DNA of 64,000 nt, taken from NCBI RefSeq assembly GCF_002102355.1, contig NZ_LQPT01000040.1, positions 62,001 through 126,000 of the forward strand, given 5' to 3'. The notes under the pieces are model-generated. The model did not search any database and had not been told where the DNA came from. It saw only the letters and a list, made by a program, of their open reading frames with translations. This document shows, piece by piece, positions 16,086 through 24,679 of the stretch. Position 1 is the first letter of the stretch, and the number at the start of each line of letters is the position of its first letter. The translations under genes and the position numbers were made by a program. The DNA is from Mycobacterium sherrisii (lineage in GTDB: Bacteria > Actinomycetota > Actinomycetes > Mycobacteriales > Mycobacteriaceae).

Positions 16086-17261
16086 ATGTCAAAAGTGGTG
16101 TGCGTCCTTTACGACGACCCAGTAACCGGATATCCCAGCGAGTATCCGCGCGACGGTCTGCCCGCTCTGGAGCGTTACCCGGACGGGCAAACGTTGCCTA
16201 CCCCGGAGGCCATCGACTTCACCCCGGGTACGTTGCTGGGCAGCGTCTCCGGCGAGTTGGGGCTGCGCCCCTACCTGGAGAGCCTCGGTCACGAGTTGAT
16301 CGTGACCTCGGACAAGGACGGCGAGAACTCGGAGTTCGACAAGCACCTCGCGGACGCCGAAATCGTTATCTCGCAGCCCTTTTGGCCCGCCTACCTGACC
16401 GCCGAGCGGATCGCGCGCGCGCCCAAGCTGAAGCTGGCGGTCACCGCGGGTATCGGTTCGGACCACTACGACCTTGACGCGGCCATCGAGGCGGGCATCA
16501 CGGTCGCCGAGGTCACCTTCTGCAACAGCATCAGCGTCGCCGAGCACGTCGTGATGATGATCCTCTCGCAGGTCCGCAACTACCTGCCGTCCTACAAGTG
16601 GGTCATCGACGGCGGCTGGAACATCGCCGACTGCGTGCAGCGGTCGTACGACCTAGAGGGAATGCACGTCGGCACCATCGCGGCCGGCCGGATCGGGCTG
16701 GCGGTGCTGCGGCGGCTGGCGCCGTTCGACGTGCACCTGCACTACACCGACAAGCACCGGCTGCCCGCCGAGGTGGAAAAGGAACTGAACCTGACCTTCC
16801 ACCCCAGCGTCCAGGACATGGTCCCGCACCTCGACGTGGTGACCATCAACGCGCCGCTGCACCCCGAGACCCGCGGGCTGTTCAACGAAGAGCTGATCGG
16901 CACCATGAAGCGGGGCGCCTACCTCATCAACACGGCGCGCGCGCTGATCTGCGACCGCGATGCCGTCAAGCGGGCGCTGGAAAGCGGCCAACTGGCCGGC
17001 TACGCCGGGGATGTCTGGTTCCCCCAGCCGGCACCGGCCGACCACCCGTGGCGCACCATGCCCCACCACGGCATGACGCCGCACATCTCGGGTTCCACGC
17101 TGTCGGCGCAGACTCGGTACGCGGCCGGCACCCGGGAAATCCTGGAGTGCTACTTCAACGGCAACCCGATTCGCGACGAGTACCTCATCGTCGACGGCGG
17201 CGCGCTGGCCGGTGTCGGGGCACGCTCCTACACCGCGACCGCCAAGTCCGGCGCGGCCTAG
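16086..17261 (+). CDS. fdh: NAD-dependent formate dehydrogenase
   Basis: A 391-residue cofactor-free formate dehydrogenase of the D-2-hydroxyacid dehydrogenase superfamily, which oxidises formate to CO2 with NAD+. It closely resembles the Pseudomonas sp. 101-type enzyme. Visible are AVTAGIGSDHYDL, FCNSISVAEHVV (substrate Asn), the Rossmann AAGRIGLAVLRRL, HYTDKHRLP with the Asp that selects NAD+, NTAR (catalytic Arg), PQPAPADHPW and MTPHISGSTL (catalytic His). ATG 16086 is the family start. It would burn formate from formyl-CoA and deliver NADH. It ends 64 bases before a strong intrinsic terminator, so pntAA-AB-B-fdh looks like one operon. Confidence 0.95.
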   Translation: MSKVVCVLYDDPVTGYPSEYPRDGLPALERYPDGQTLPTPEAIDFTPGTLLGSVSGELGLRPYLESLGHELIVTSDKDGENSEFDKHLADAEIVISQPFWPAYLTAERIARAPKLKLAVTAGIGSDHYDLDAAIEAGITVAEVTFCNSISVAEHVVMMILSQVRNYLPSYKWVIDGGWNIADCVQRSYDLEGMHVGTIAAGRIGLAVLRRLAPFDVHLHYTDKHRLPAEVEKELNLTFHPSVQDMVPHLDVVTINAPLHPETRGLFNEELIGTMKRGAYLINTARALICDRDAVKRALESGQLAGYAGDVWFPQPAPADHPWRTMPHHGMTPHISGSTLSAQTRYAAGTREILECYFNGNPIRDEYLIVDGGALAGVGARSYTATAKSGAA

Positions 17262-17325
17262 GACGAATTGTCCTCTGGCATCCAGCTAATGCCGACGGCG
17301 CCGGTTGAGACGGTGCCGAAGTTGA

Positions 17326-17369
17326 CGGGGTTGGCGAGCAGATCGATCGCTCGCCAGCCCCGTTTTTTT
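17326..17369 (+). terminator. intrinsic terminator of the pnt-fdh operon
   Basis: A 14-base-pair stem with one G-T wobble (CGGGGTTGGCGAGC at 17326-17339 with GCTCGCCAGCCCCG at 17349-17362), a 9-base loop, and an uninterrupted run of seven T at 17363-17369. This is a textbook rho-independent terminator, uncommon in mycobacteria, and it isolates fdh from gntR. Confidence 0.9.
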
Positions 17370-17471
17370 GCCGGGACCCACGTCCACGGGCGCGCCCGGC
17401 GGCCGCAGCGGCTGCACAGCGGCCCGAATTCCGCGCCGGTCAGCAAACCCCATGGACCCGGCCGGGTTTAT

Positions 17472-17486
17472 TGCATCTCGTATGCA
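17472..17486. promoter_or_regulatory. GntR-type operator candidate, site C (distal gntR promoter)
   Basis: TGCATCT-C-GTATGCA matches the 15-base pattern perfectly in its right arm and with two mismatches in the left. It lies 126 bases upstream of the gntR start, paired with site D 96 bases further on. Confidence 0.5.
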
Positions 17487-17567
17487 CACTTGGCGTCGCC
17501 AGCGTTTTTGGTGGGAAACTGCTGCGCATTTCACAGTGTCAAAGGCCGACGATGGAACGGACCGGAT

Positions 17568-17582
17568 TGTATGCTGTCTACG
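17568..17582. promoter_or_regulatory. GntR-type operator candidate, site D (proximal gntR promoter)
   Basis: TGTATGC-T-GTCTACG is perfect in the left arm and has two mismatches in the right. It ends 30 bases before the gntR start codon, a position suited to autorepression. Confidence 0.55.
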
Positions 17583-17611
17583 AAAAACATCGAATGGGGA
17601 GTGAATAATTC

Positions 17612-18322
17612 ATGGTCACCACCGGCGCGCGAAATGGGGCGGGGTCGCGAATGAGGCTGGAGCGTCCGGCGCCGTTGCGGGAGGCCGCCTACGAGGCGCT
17701 GATGGAGCTGATCATCACGCGTGAGCTGCGCCCCGGACAGCATCTGGTCGAAAACGAGTTGGCCGCTCAACTGGGTGTGAGCCGGCAACCCATTCGAGAG
17801 GCCTTGCAGCGCTTGCAAAGCGAGGGCTGGGTCGACCTCCGTCCGGCGCTGGGCGCGTTCGTGCACGTCCCCACCGACGCAGAGGCGGACGAGCTGTTGA
17901 GCGTACGCACCTTGCTGGAAGCCGAGTCGGCCCGGTTAGCCGCGCGCGGTGCCAAACCGGCCGAGGTGGAGCGGTTGTGGGAGCTGCACCAAACCGGCGA
18001 AAAGGCACTCGCCGGCGGTGACAAGGAAGCCCTTGTCACCGCCAACGATGCCTTTCACTCCCATATTGTTGCGATGTCGGCCAATAGCGTCCTGGCGAAC
18101 CTCATCGGCCAGGTCGGCCGCCGGGTCCGGTGGTACTACCAGCCGATCGCGCTATCCCGCGGCAAAGACGCGTGGGATGAACACGCCGAGCTGATCGAGG
18201 CCATCTCCGCACGCAGTGGCAAGCGTGCCGCGGACCTCATGCGACGCCACACCGAACGCACCCGCGAGATCTACCATCAGCGCCGTCAGGAGGCCGCTGA
18301 TGGCGCCGAGGGCGTGGCCTGA
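17612..18322 (+). CDS. GntR family regulator, FCD subfamily
   Basis: A 236-residue regulator. The winged helix covers about residues 20-85 (ENELAAQLGVSRQPIREAL ... LRPALGAFVHV). The all-helical FCD ligand-binding domain covers about 95-225 with the expected acidic and His metal/ligand residues (ANDAFHSHIV, WDEHAELIEA, RHTER). An internal ATG at 17651 (MRLERPAP) is an alternative start. Operator sites C and D lie immediately upstream, and the same motif recurs across the oxalate island, so it is probably the regulon's master regulator. FCD proteins commonly sense small carboxylates; oxalate, formate or glyoxylate are plausible effectors by inference. The 3' end overlaps the convergent transporter gene by 37 bases. 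Confidence 0.9.
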   Translation: MVTTGARNGAGSRMRLERPAPLREAAYEALMELIITRELRPGQHLVENELAAQLGVSRQPIREALQRLQSEGWVDLRPALGAFVHVPTDAEADELLSVRTLLEAESARLAARGAKPAEVERLWELHQTGEKALAGGDKEALVTANDAFHSHIVAMSANSVLANLIGQVGRRVRWYYQPIALSRGKDAWDEHAELIEAISARSGKRAADLMRRHTERTREIYHQRRQEAADGAEGVA

Positions 18323-19686
18323 CCGACGACGTCGGAGACCGAGACATCCTTCGCCCGGCGTCCCGGCTGCCGCAACATCGCCGCGGTGAGAGCCGACAGC
18401 AGCGCGCTGGCCGCGGCCACCCAGTAGGCGCCGGTGTAACCCCACGCGTCAATCACGCTGGCACCCACGCCAATTCCCAGGATTGAGCCGACGAGCTTGG
18501 CGCTGTAGACGATGCCGTAGTTACTCGCGTTGTTGTTCTCCCCGAAGTAGTCGGTGGTCAGGGTGGCGAACAGCGGGTAGAAAGCACCGCCACCGAATCC
18601 GACCAGTACGGCGAAGAAGATGAACAAGATCTCGTTCTTGGCAAGCCCGGTGTAGAGCAGCCCGATCAGCGCGACGACGGACACCAGCAGCACCACCAAC
18701 AGCGTCTGCTTACGGCCGATGCGGTCCGAGATGGCCCCGGTCGCCGCGCGGCCCACCCCATTGATGATCGAGAGGGCGCCCGCCGAGGAGGCCACGATCA
18801 TCGCCCCGAAGCCGAGGTGCTTGGCGAACGGAACCATGTAGCTGATGCCGAACAGCGAGACGCCGGTGGTGATGCCCAGCGACAACCACATCAACGGCAG
18901 CTGGCCGGTCTTGATGGCCTCCACCGGACCGTACTGCCGGGCGGCCGGCGGGTTCTTCTGCAGGCTCTTGAGGCTCGAAGTCGCGGCGGCAGCGGCGTGC
19001 TGCAGCGGGTCGACATCCGCCGGCCACCAGTTCTTCGGCGGGTCCTGGAAGTAGTAGCCACATACCCCTACGACCACCAGCATGAAGGCCCCGACCAAGT
19101 CGAGTACCCATACGTAGGTGTTGGGGTGCAGCGCGTAGCTGAAGATGAAGATGAAAGGCACTGCGCCGTAAGCGAACCCGCCGCAAACGAAGCCGGTCTT
19201 CGCGCCACGCTTCTCCGGGTACCACTTACCGACGATGGTGATACCCGTCGAGTACACCAAACCGACGCCGCAGCCGCCACACAACGCGAACCCGAGGTAG
19301 GCGACCACCAAGTTGCTGCTGTGCGCCACGGTGATGAATCCCAGCGCCGACAAGACGGCAGCGGCGATCATCGTGGACCTGGCCGAGGTGATGCCCTTTT
19401 CCCTCAGCCGGCCGGCGGGATAGGCGACCGCTGCCTGGAAGACGGCCCAGACCGACAGCAGCCAAAAGGTTTCGGACAGGCTCCAGTGATGGGCATGACG
19501 CAGCGTATCGGCGGCGGCACCGTAACCGTACTCGAAGACGCTGACGGCCATCATCGCGATCCATGGCAGCCACACCATGGTCACCCGCGATCTACCGAGC
19601 AGTTCACGGTCGGTCTCGCCGATGCGATAGACGCGACCATTATCATCGACGACCTCGCGATAGGTTGCGAGAGTTGAAGACATCAT
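18286..19686 (-). CDS. MFS transporter of the OFA (oxalate:formate antiporter) family, copy 1
   Basis: A 466-residue major facilitator with 12 predicted membrane helices and OFA-family features: the N-terminal WLPWIAMMAVSVFEYGYGAA, the GKWYPEKRGAKTGFVCGGFAYG loop, and GVGRAATGAISDRIGRKQTL after helix 7-8. OFA members exchange oxalate for formate or import related acids. A soluble N-terminal stretch (DDNGRVYRIGETDRELLGRS) precedes helix 1 and is shared with the second transporter at 21710, marking them as paralogues. Start is ATG 19686 or 19683, both weakly supported by an AGAAAGTGAG upstream. It lies beside frc1 on the same strand. Confidence 0.85.
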   Translation of the reverse strand: MMSSTLATYREVVDDNGRVYRIGETDRELLGRSRVTMVWLPWIAMMAVSVFEYGYGAAADTLRHAHHWSLSETFWLLSVWAVFQAAVAYPAGRLREKGITSARSTMIAAAVLSALGFITVAHSSNLVVAYLGFALCGGCGVGLVYSTGITIVGKWYPEKRGAKTGFVCGGFAYGAVPFIFIFSYALHPNTYVWVLDLVGAFMLVVVGVCGYYFQDPPKNWWPADVDPLQHAAAAATSSLKSLQKNPPAARQYGPVEAIKTGQLPLMWLSLGITTGVSLFGISYMVPFAKHLGFGAMIVASSAGALSIINGVGRAATGAISDRIGRKQTLLVVLLVSVVALIGLLYTGLAKNEILFIFFAVLVGFGGGAFYPLFATLTTDYFGENNNASNYGIVYSAKLVGSILGIGVGASVIDAWGYTGAYWVAAASALLSALTAAMLRQPGRRAKDVSVSDVVGQATPSAPSAAS

Positions 19687-19992
19687 TGACTCACTTTCTG
19701 AGAATGGACAGGAGGGGAGCACTCGACGGCCGCGTGCGCCGAACGACAGGGCCGCCGAGTCGATAGCATTCTGATGTCATGCGCGCCAGCGCCTATGGCG
19801 GTGCGCGCCCGGTGGTTTCGCGCGCACTTCGCACTCGGTACACCCCGCGGGGCGCGCACCACCGCAGCCGGCCAGCGATGAGCCATCTCGGTGCCTCACC
19901 GAGTTGCACGCGGTCAACTCCCACAACCGGGTCCTTTTTCGCCGAGCCAGTGGATCTCTAGATGCGTCTCGCGTCCCCGTCAGCTCGCGCGC
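19687..19992. other. intergenic region between transporter 1 and frc1
   Basis: This 306-base stretch separates two minus-strand genes and has no plausible gene. Apart from the hairpin at 19887-19903 and a GTGCGCG/CGCGCAC dyad (19801-19807 with 19821-19827), I see no promoter element or good copy of the GntR-type palindrome. Confidence 0.5.
19887..19903 (-). terminator. hairpin downstream of frc1
   Basis: CTCGGTG-CCT-CACCGAG is a perfect 7-base-pair stem with a 3-base loop, about 90 bases after the frc1 stop. It has no T-tract, so termination is only possible, not shown. Confidence 0.35.
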
Positions 19993-21222
19993 TCAGACCA
20001 CTCCCGCGCTTCTGAACTGCTCTACTTCCTCTGGCGAATAGCCGAGCTCCATGCAGATTTGCTGGGTGTGCTCCCCCAGCAGCGGCGGCCGCTCGATGTC
20101 GACGGGCGAGTCGGACAGCCGGAGCGGGCTGCCAACGGTCTTGAAGCTGCCACGCTCGGGATGCTCGACGCTGACGATCGTGCCGAGCTCGGTCAGGTTC
20201 TGGTCCTCGATGAGCTCCTTGGTGCCCAACACCGGACCGCAAGGAACGTTGATCGAGTTGAGTGCCTCCATCGCCTCGAACTTGCTGTGCCGCTGACTCC
20301 AGTCCTCGATGAGAGCAAAGACCTTGTCCAGCTTGGGCAGTCGGTCCTCGGGGGAATCCCAATCCGGATGTTCGGCGAGGTCGGGCCGTCCGATCAGACG
20401 TGCGAGCGGCGCCCACACCGCGGGCTGGATGATGACGTAAAGGTAGTCGTTGGGTCCATCGCCCTTGGTGCGCACCGCCCAGCCCGGCTGTCCCCCGCCG
20501 GACGCGTTACCCGCCCGCGGTACCTCGTCGCCAAAGTGCTCGTTGGGGTATTCGTGTAGCGGGCCGTGCGAGAGTCGCTGTTGGTCACGAAGTTTCACCC
20601 GGCAGAGGTTGAGCACGGCGGCTTGCATCGCAACCTCGACACGTTGTCCGCGGCCGGTGTTGGTGCGCTGCAACAGCGCGGCCAGAATGGCGGCGACGAG
20701 GTGAATCCCCGTGCCGGAGTCGCCAATCTGCGCGCCCGTAGCAGTGGGCGGGCCGTCTTCGAAACCCGTTGTCGCCATTGCACCGCCCATCGCCTGAGCG
20801 ATGATTTCGTAAGCCTTAAAGTCGAAGTACTTACCCGGCCCGAATCCTTTGATCGACGCGTAGATCAAGCCCGGGTTGATTTCTTGTAGCCGCTCCCAAC
20901 TGAAGCCGAAGCGGTCCACGACGCCTGGACCAAAGTTTTCCACCAAAACATCGGATCGAGCTACCAATCTGCTGAAGATTTCCTGTCCGTCTTCGCTTTT
21001 CATGTTCACGGTCACGCTGCGCTTGTTGCAGTTGAGCATCGTGAAATAGAGACTGTCGACGTCCGGGATGTCGCGAAGCTGGCTGCGAGTGATGTCCCCG
21101 CCCTTGGGTGTTTCGAGCTTGATGACGTCGGCGCCGAGCCAGGCAAGCATCTGCGTCGCAGACGGGCCCGACTGAACATGCGTCATGTCCAGGACTCGGA
21201 CGCCGTCTAATGCCTTACCCAT
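19993..21222 (-). CDS. frc: formyl-CoA:oxalate CoA-transferase-like protein, copy 1
   Basis: A 409-residue class III CoA-transferase. It contains the catalytic Asp in IGDSGTGIHL (about residue 166), GADVIKLETPKGGDITR and LYFTMLNCNKRSVTVNMK, all like Frc of Oxalobacter. The flexible glycine loop reads SGGGQPGW, where the second copy and the Oxalobacter enzyme have GGGGQPG. Frc moves CoA from formyl-CoA to oxalate, giving oxalyl-CoA and formate. ATG 21222 has GGGAG 7 bases upstream; the longer open frame has no such site. It could instead use another acyl-CoA donor such as succinyl-CoA. Operator site E lies 225 bases upstream of the start. Confidence 0.85.
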   Translation of the reverse strand: MGKALDGVRVLDMTHVQSGPSATQMLAWLGADVIKLETPKGGDITRSQLRDIPDVDSLYFTMLNCNKRSVTVNMKSEDGQEIFSRLVARSDVLVENFGPGVVDRFGFSWERLQEINPGLIYASIKGFGPGKYFDFKAYEIIAQAMGGAMATTGFEDGPPTATGAQIGDSGTGIHLVAAILAALLQRTNTGRGQRVEVAMQAAVLNLCRVKLRDQQRLSHGPLHEYPNEHFGDEVPRAGNASGGGQPGWAVRTKGDGPNDYLYVIIQPAVWAPLARLIGRPDLAEHPDWDSPEDRLPKLDKVFALIEDWSQRHSKFEAMEALNSINVPCGPVLGTKELIEDQNLTELGTIVSVEHPERGSFKTVGSPLRLSDSPVDIERPPLLGEHTQQICMELGYSPEEVEQFRSAGVV

Positions 21223-21446
21223 GAGATCTCCCTGAGAATTGTCGTGACAGGCGCGGAATGTGTAGCCCTCCACGCCGATTAAGCCGCCGCGCGTTGTGGT
21301 CTCGGGTGTCCCATGACGGGGATGCAATGCCCACCATTACCTCAACTTTCCGGGGCCTTTTCGCCCGGACCGCTACGCAGCGGAAGACTCCGAAGCAGTG
21401 ACCGGGCTGCTGCAACGGCCGGGATTCGATTGTGCCTACTGCAGAT

Positions 21447-21461
21447 TGTATACCGTATACG
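21447..21461. promoter_or_regulatory. GntR-type operator candidate, site E (frc1)
   Basis: TGTATAC-C-GTATACG is the most symmetrical copy of the motif: the inner 13 bases are a perfect palindrome. It is oriented toward frc1, whose start is 225 bases away, implying a long leader or an upstream promoter. Confidence 0.65.
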
Positions 21462-21684
21462 ACAGGTGTCACGAAAACTCGCCCAATTGTCTAGGCCTAG
21501 CAACCACCCCCGCGGGGCCGCGAGTTCCCGGCCGCCGATTGAATGTCCGTGCCGGGCAGAGAATTAGCCGGACAAACTTCTTTGCCGAATAGCGTCGCGC
21601 CGGGGCGTGACACCGCCGACGGACTCGCCGCCGCTCGCATACCCATCTCCCCCTAGACACGCGCGGGTTAACCGGAGTACAAAG

Positions 21685-21699
21685 TGTATACAGTATGCA
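21685..21699. promoter_or_regulatory. GntR-type operator candidate, site F (transporter 2)
   Basis: TGTATAC-A-GTATGCA matches the consensus at every position. It abuts the AGGAGG ribosome-binding site (21699-21704) of the second OFA-type transporter, so a bound repressor would block early transcription. Confidence 0.7.
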
Positions 21700-21709
21700 G
21701 GAGGAGACC

Positions 21710-23056
21710 ATGATGACCACTGGAGATGGACTCTCGGTCCTTCAGATCAGAGCGCACGGGTGCTCGTACCGGATCGGCGAGCGACCACATGACATCATGG
21801 CCCGCTCCCGCAGCTGGATGCTCTGGCTGCCCTGGACGGCGATGGCCGCCATCAGCGTGCTCCAATTCGGCTATGGGGTGGCGGTGGTAGCGATGCAGCA
21901 GCCGGATCACCCCGTCACCGCCGGCGCCTTCTGGGTGTTGGCCCTATGGGTCGTTTTTCAGGCGGCCGCGTCCGCGGCCACCCCACCGCTGCGGCGACGC
22001 CTGGGCATCGGTCCGTCGACGGCGATGCTGATCGGCGCCGACCTGGCGGCCATGGGCCCATTGACCCTGTCGTGGACGGGTGATCTCGGGTTTACCACGC
22101 TCGGCTACTCGGTGCTGTCCGGCACTGGTGCCGGAATCGTTTATGCCACTTGTCTTTCCACTGTCGCGCGCTGGTATCCCGAGCAGCGCGGTGCAAAGGT
22201 CTCGCTGGTGTCCGGCGCCTTTGGTGGCGGCGCGGTCCCGTTCGTCATGTTGTTCGCACTGGTGCTGCACCCGCACAACCTCGACGCGGTGTTCACGGCG
22301 ATCGGGCTGTGCGTGCTCGTCGTTGTGACGGTGTGCGGCGCCCTTTTTCAGGAGCCGCCGCCCTACTGGTGGCCGATCGAAGTCGACCCGAGACGCTGGG
22401 TCGTCGACAAACGGGTGAACCGCAGCCTGTTGGGCAATGCCCCGGCGATTCGGCAGTACTCACCCCTTGAGACGGCACGCACGCGCGCATTCCTGCTCAC
22501 CTACCTCATTGCGGTGGTTGCCTCGGCGGCGGCGCTGCTGACCATCGTCTACATCCCCAGCATCGCGATCGCGCACGGTCTGCCGCTCGCCGTCGGCGCC
22601 GCCGCCGTTGCGGTGCTGGCACTGGTCAACGGCGGCGGACGGGGTCTTGCCAGCCATTACTCGGACCGATTCGGCCGGCGTCAGACGTTGAGCCTGGCGT
22701 TGCTGGCCGAGGGCATCGCCCTGTTGGGGCTGGCGTACTCGGCATCGACGGGTTCGTCCGCCGGGCTGATCGCGTTCGCCGCACTCGGCGGCTTGGCCGG
22801 CGGTGCCTTCTATTCGCTGTTCATCAATCTGGTCGCCGACTACTTCGGCGAGCACAGCGCGGTCGCCAACTTCGGGCTTGTCTACAGCGCCAAGATATTC
22901 GGCGGCCTGATCGGGGTGGGGCTGCCCGCGCTGTTGATTCCATCCGGCCGGCTGGACCTGGCACTGGTGGTCGGCGGTCTGATCTGCCTGTGCACCGCCA
23001 TCGCGCCGCGACGGTTGCAGCGGCCCGGTTACCCCGTCTGCCGGCTGCCGAACTAG
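21710..23056 (+). CDS. MFS transporter of the OFA family, copy 2
   Basis: A 448-residue protein with 12 predicted membrane helices. It shares the soluble leader (CSYRIGERPHDIMARS) and first helix (WLPWTAMAAISVLQFGYG) with transporter 1, and has RWYPEQRGAKVSLVSGAFGG and the ASHYSDRFGRRQTL loop. It is more diverged from the OFA core than copy 1, so oxalate, formate or glyoxylate are all possible substrates. AGGAGG at 21699-21704 supports ATG 21710 or 21713; an in-frame ATG at 21695 lies inside operator F and is unlikely. It ends just before a strong hairpin terminator. Confidence 0.8.
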   Translation: MMTTGDGLSVLQIRAHGCSYRIGERPHDIMARSRSWMLWLPWTAMAAISVLQFGYGVAVVAMQQPDHPVTAGAFWVLALWVVFQAAASAATPPLRRRLGIGPSTAMLIGADLAAMGPLTLSWTGDLGFTTLGYSVLSGTGAGIVYATCLSTVARWYPEQRGAKVSLVSGAFGGGAVPFVMLFALVLHPHNLDAVFTAIGLCVLVVVTVCGALFQEPPPYWWPIEVDPRRWVVDKRVNRSLLGNAPAIRQYSPLETARTRAFLLTYLIAVVASAAALLTIVYIPSIAIAHGLPLAVGAAAVAVLALVNGGGRGLASHYSDRFGRRQTLSLALLAEGIALLGLAYSASTGSSAGLIAFAALGGLAGGAFYSLFINLVADYFGEHSAVANFGLVYSAKIFGGLIGVGLPALLIPSGRLDLALVVGGLICLCTAIAPRRLQRPGYPVCRLPN

Positions 23057-23077
23057 CCGCGCGAAATACCGACCCGT

Positions 23078-23125
23078 AACGGAGCGTGGCCCCGGGGATT
23101 CTGTTCCCCGGGGCCACGCTCCGTT
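23078..23125 (+). terminator. strong hairpin terminator of transporter 2
   Basis: A perfect 21-base-pair stem (23078-23098 with 23105-23125; core GTGGCCCCGGGGA / TCCCCGGGGCCAC) with a 6-base loop, 22 bases after the transporter stop. No T-tract follows, as in many mycobacterial terminators. Confidence 0.8.
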
Positions 23126-23255
23126 CGCCGTCAAGGTCATCCGTCAAGGTTCGCGTCAGGTGGGGGCATAGCGCGCCGGGCGCAGGGGTGCCCGAGCAAC
23201 CCTTCGACCACGGCAGGGACCATGGCAGGGACCACCGACACGGGCCACCAAGAGA

Positions 23256-23288
23256 GATGGCCCCAGGGAATAGATCCCTGGGGCCATC
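23256..23288 (-). terminator. hairpin terminator of frc2
   Basis: A perfect 14-base-pair stem (GATGGCCCCAGGGA at 23256-23269 with TCCCTGGGGCCATC at 23275-23288) and 5-base loop, 55 bases beyond the frc2 stop on the minus strand. With the hairpin at 23078 it separates two convergent operons. Confidence 0.7.
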
Positions 23289-23342
23289 CCCGCCGCGACC
23301 CGGCGATTTGGGGAGCGCACCAAGTGCACGGCGATATTTCCG

Positions 23343-24599
23343 TTAGACTACGACCGAGCTCTTCCGCAGCGCGGCGATGGCGTCAGCGTCATAACCCAAC
23401 TCGGCCAGCACCTCGTCGGTGTGCTCGCCCAGCAGCGGCGCACCCTTGATCTCGGGCTTGAAGGAAGAGAACTTGATCGGGCATCCGACCGTGAGGTACG
23501 TCCCACGGCCCTTCTGCTCGACCTCGACGACACTGCCACTCTTGCGCAGATCGGGATCCACGGCGATCTCTTTCATCGAAAAGACTGGCGCACAAGGCAC
23601 TTCCCACTTACGCAGGATGTCGACGGCCTCGTACTTCGTCTTGTCGGCGAGCCACTTCTCGATCTCGGCGAAGATGTCGAAGATCTTGTCCTGGCGAGCC
23701 AGCGCGGTGCTGTAGCCCGGGTCCTCGGCCCACTCCGGGCGCCCGATGGCCTCGGCCGTCCGCTTCCAGTTCTGCTCCTGGATGGTGAAGTAGATGTAGG
23801 CGTTCGGGTCGGACTCCCAGCCCTTGCACTTGAGCACCCAGCCCGGCTGGCCGCCGCCGCCGGCGTTTCCGCCGCGGGGCACCGCGTCACCGAACGTGCC
23901 GTTCGGGTACTGCGGGTACTCCTCGAGGTAGCCGACGCGCTCGAGGCGCTGCTGGTCGCGCAGCTTGACCCGGCACAGGTTCAGCACGGAGTCCTGCATC
24001 GAGGCCGAGACCTTCTGGCCCTTGCCGGTCTTGTCCCGCTGGATCAGCGCGGTCAGAATGCCGATCAGCAGGTGCATTCCGGTGTTCGAGTCGCCCAGCG
24101 CTGCACCGCTGACGGTCGGCGGGCCGTCCCAGAAGCCCGTGGTCGAAGCGGCACCGCCGGCGCACTGCGCGACGTTCTCGTAGACCTTGAGGTCGTTCCA
24201 TGACGAGTCGTCGTTGAAGCCCTTGACCGAACCGAAGATCAGTCGCGGGTTCCAGGACTGCAGTTTGTCCCAGGACAGGCCCATGCGATCCATCGCACCG
24301 GGGGCGAAGTTCTCCACCAGCACGTCGGCCTGGCGGACCAGCTTCTCCATCACCTCGAGGCCCTCGGGCGACTTCGTGTCGATCGCCAGCGAGCGCTTGT
24401 TGCTGTTGAGCATGGTGAAGTACAAAGCGTCGAGTTCGGGTATGTCCCGCAGCTGATTACGCGTGACATCACCACCACTCGTCCGCTCGACCTTGAGGAC
24501 GTCTGCTCCAAACCACGCGAGCATCTGGGTGCAAGCAGGCCCCGCCTGGACGCCGGTGAAGTCGATGACCTTGATCCCGGACAAAGGCAGTTCGGCCAT
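23343..24599 (-). CDS. frc: formyl-CoA:oxalate CoA-transferase, copy 2
   Basis: A 418-residue class III CoA-transferase and the closer of the two copies to Oxalobacter Frc. It has the catalytic Asp in [11 protein letters not shown] (about residue 168), the intact glycine loop [40 protein letters not shown] and the C-terminal [21 protein letters not shown] 24599 follows AAAGGAAA. It lies 80 bases downstream of oxc on the same strand, the classical oxc-frc pair, which together turn oxalate into CO2 and formate. It ends at a hairpin terminator. Confidence 0.92.
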   Translation of the reverse strand: MAELPLSGIKVIDFTGVQAGPACTQMLAWFGADVLKVERTSGGDVTRNQLRDIPELDALYFTMLNSNKRSLAIDTKSPEGLEVMEKLVRQADVLVENFAPGAMDRMGLSWDKLQSWNPRLIFGSVKGFNDDSSWNDLKVYENVAQCAGGAASTTGFWDGPPTVSGAALGDSNTGMHLLIGILTALIQRDKTGKGQKVSASMQDSVLNLCRVKLRDQQRLERVGYLEEYPQYPNGTFGDAVPRGGNAGGGGQPGWVLKCKGWESDPNAYIYFTIQEQNWKRTAEAIGRPEWAEDPGYSTALARQDKIFDIFAEIEKWLADKTKYEAVDILRKWEVPCAPVFSMKEIAVDPDLRKSGSVVEVEQKGRGTYLTVGCPIKFSSFKPEIKGAPLLGEHTDEVLAELGYDADAIAALRKSSVVV

Positions 24600-24679
24600 A
24601 TCGGATTTCCTTTCTTTTCTGTGCTTTCCAGTTACCTTGTGTCGACGACCTGATCGGTAGGCCGACATGCCAACGCATT

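Larger units (their letters stand above)
17262..17611. other. intergenic region between fdh and gntR
   Basis: This 350-base stretch has no gene. It contains an intrinsic terminator for the pnt-fdh operon (17326-17369) and two copies of the GntR-type palindrome (17472-17486 and 17568-17582) in front of the GntR gene. Confidence 0.7.
21223..21709. other. divergent control region between frc1 and transporter 2
   Basis: This 487-base region has no gene. It contains GntR-type operators E (21447-21461) and F (21685-21699), and a perfect palindrome CTAGGCCTAG at 21491-21500. It is long enough for two separate promoters or an unseen small RNA, for which I have no sequence evidence. Confidence 0.6.

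Noticed and set aside
19760-19790. A possible GntR-type dyad upstream of transporter 1 (around AGCATTCTGATGTCATGC)
   Set aside because: It lacks the GTATRC core and the 15-base spacing, so it was not added to the motif set.
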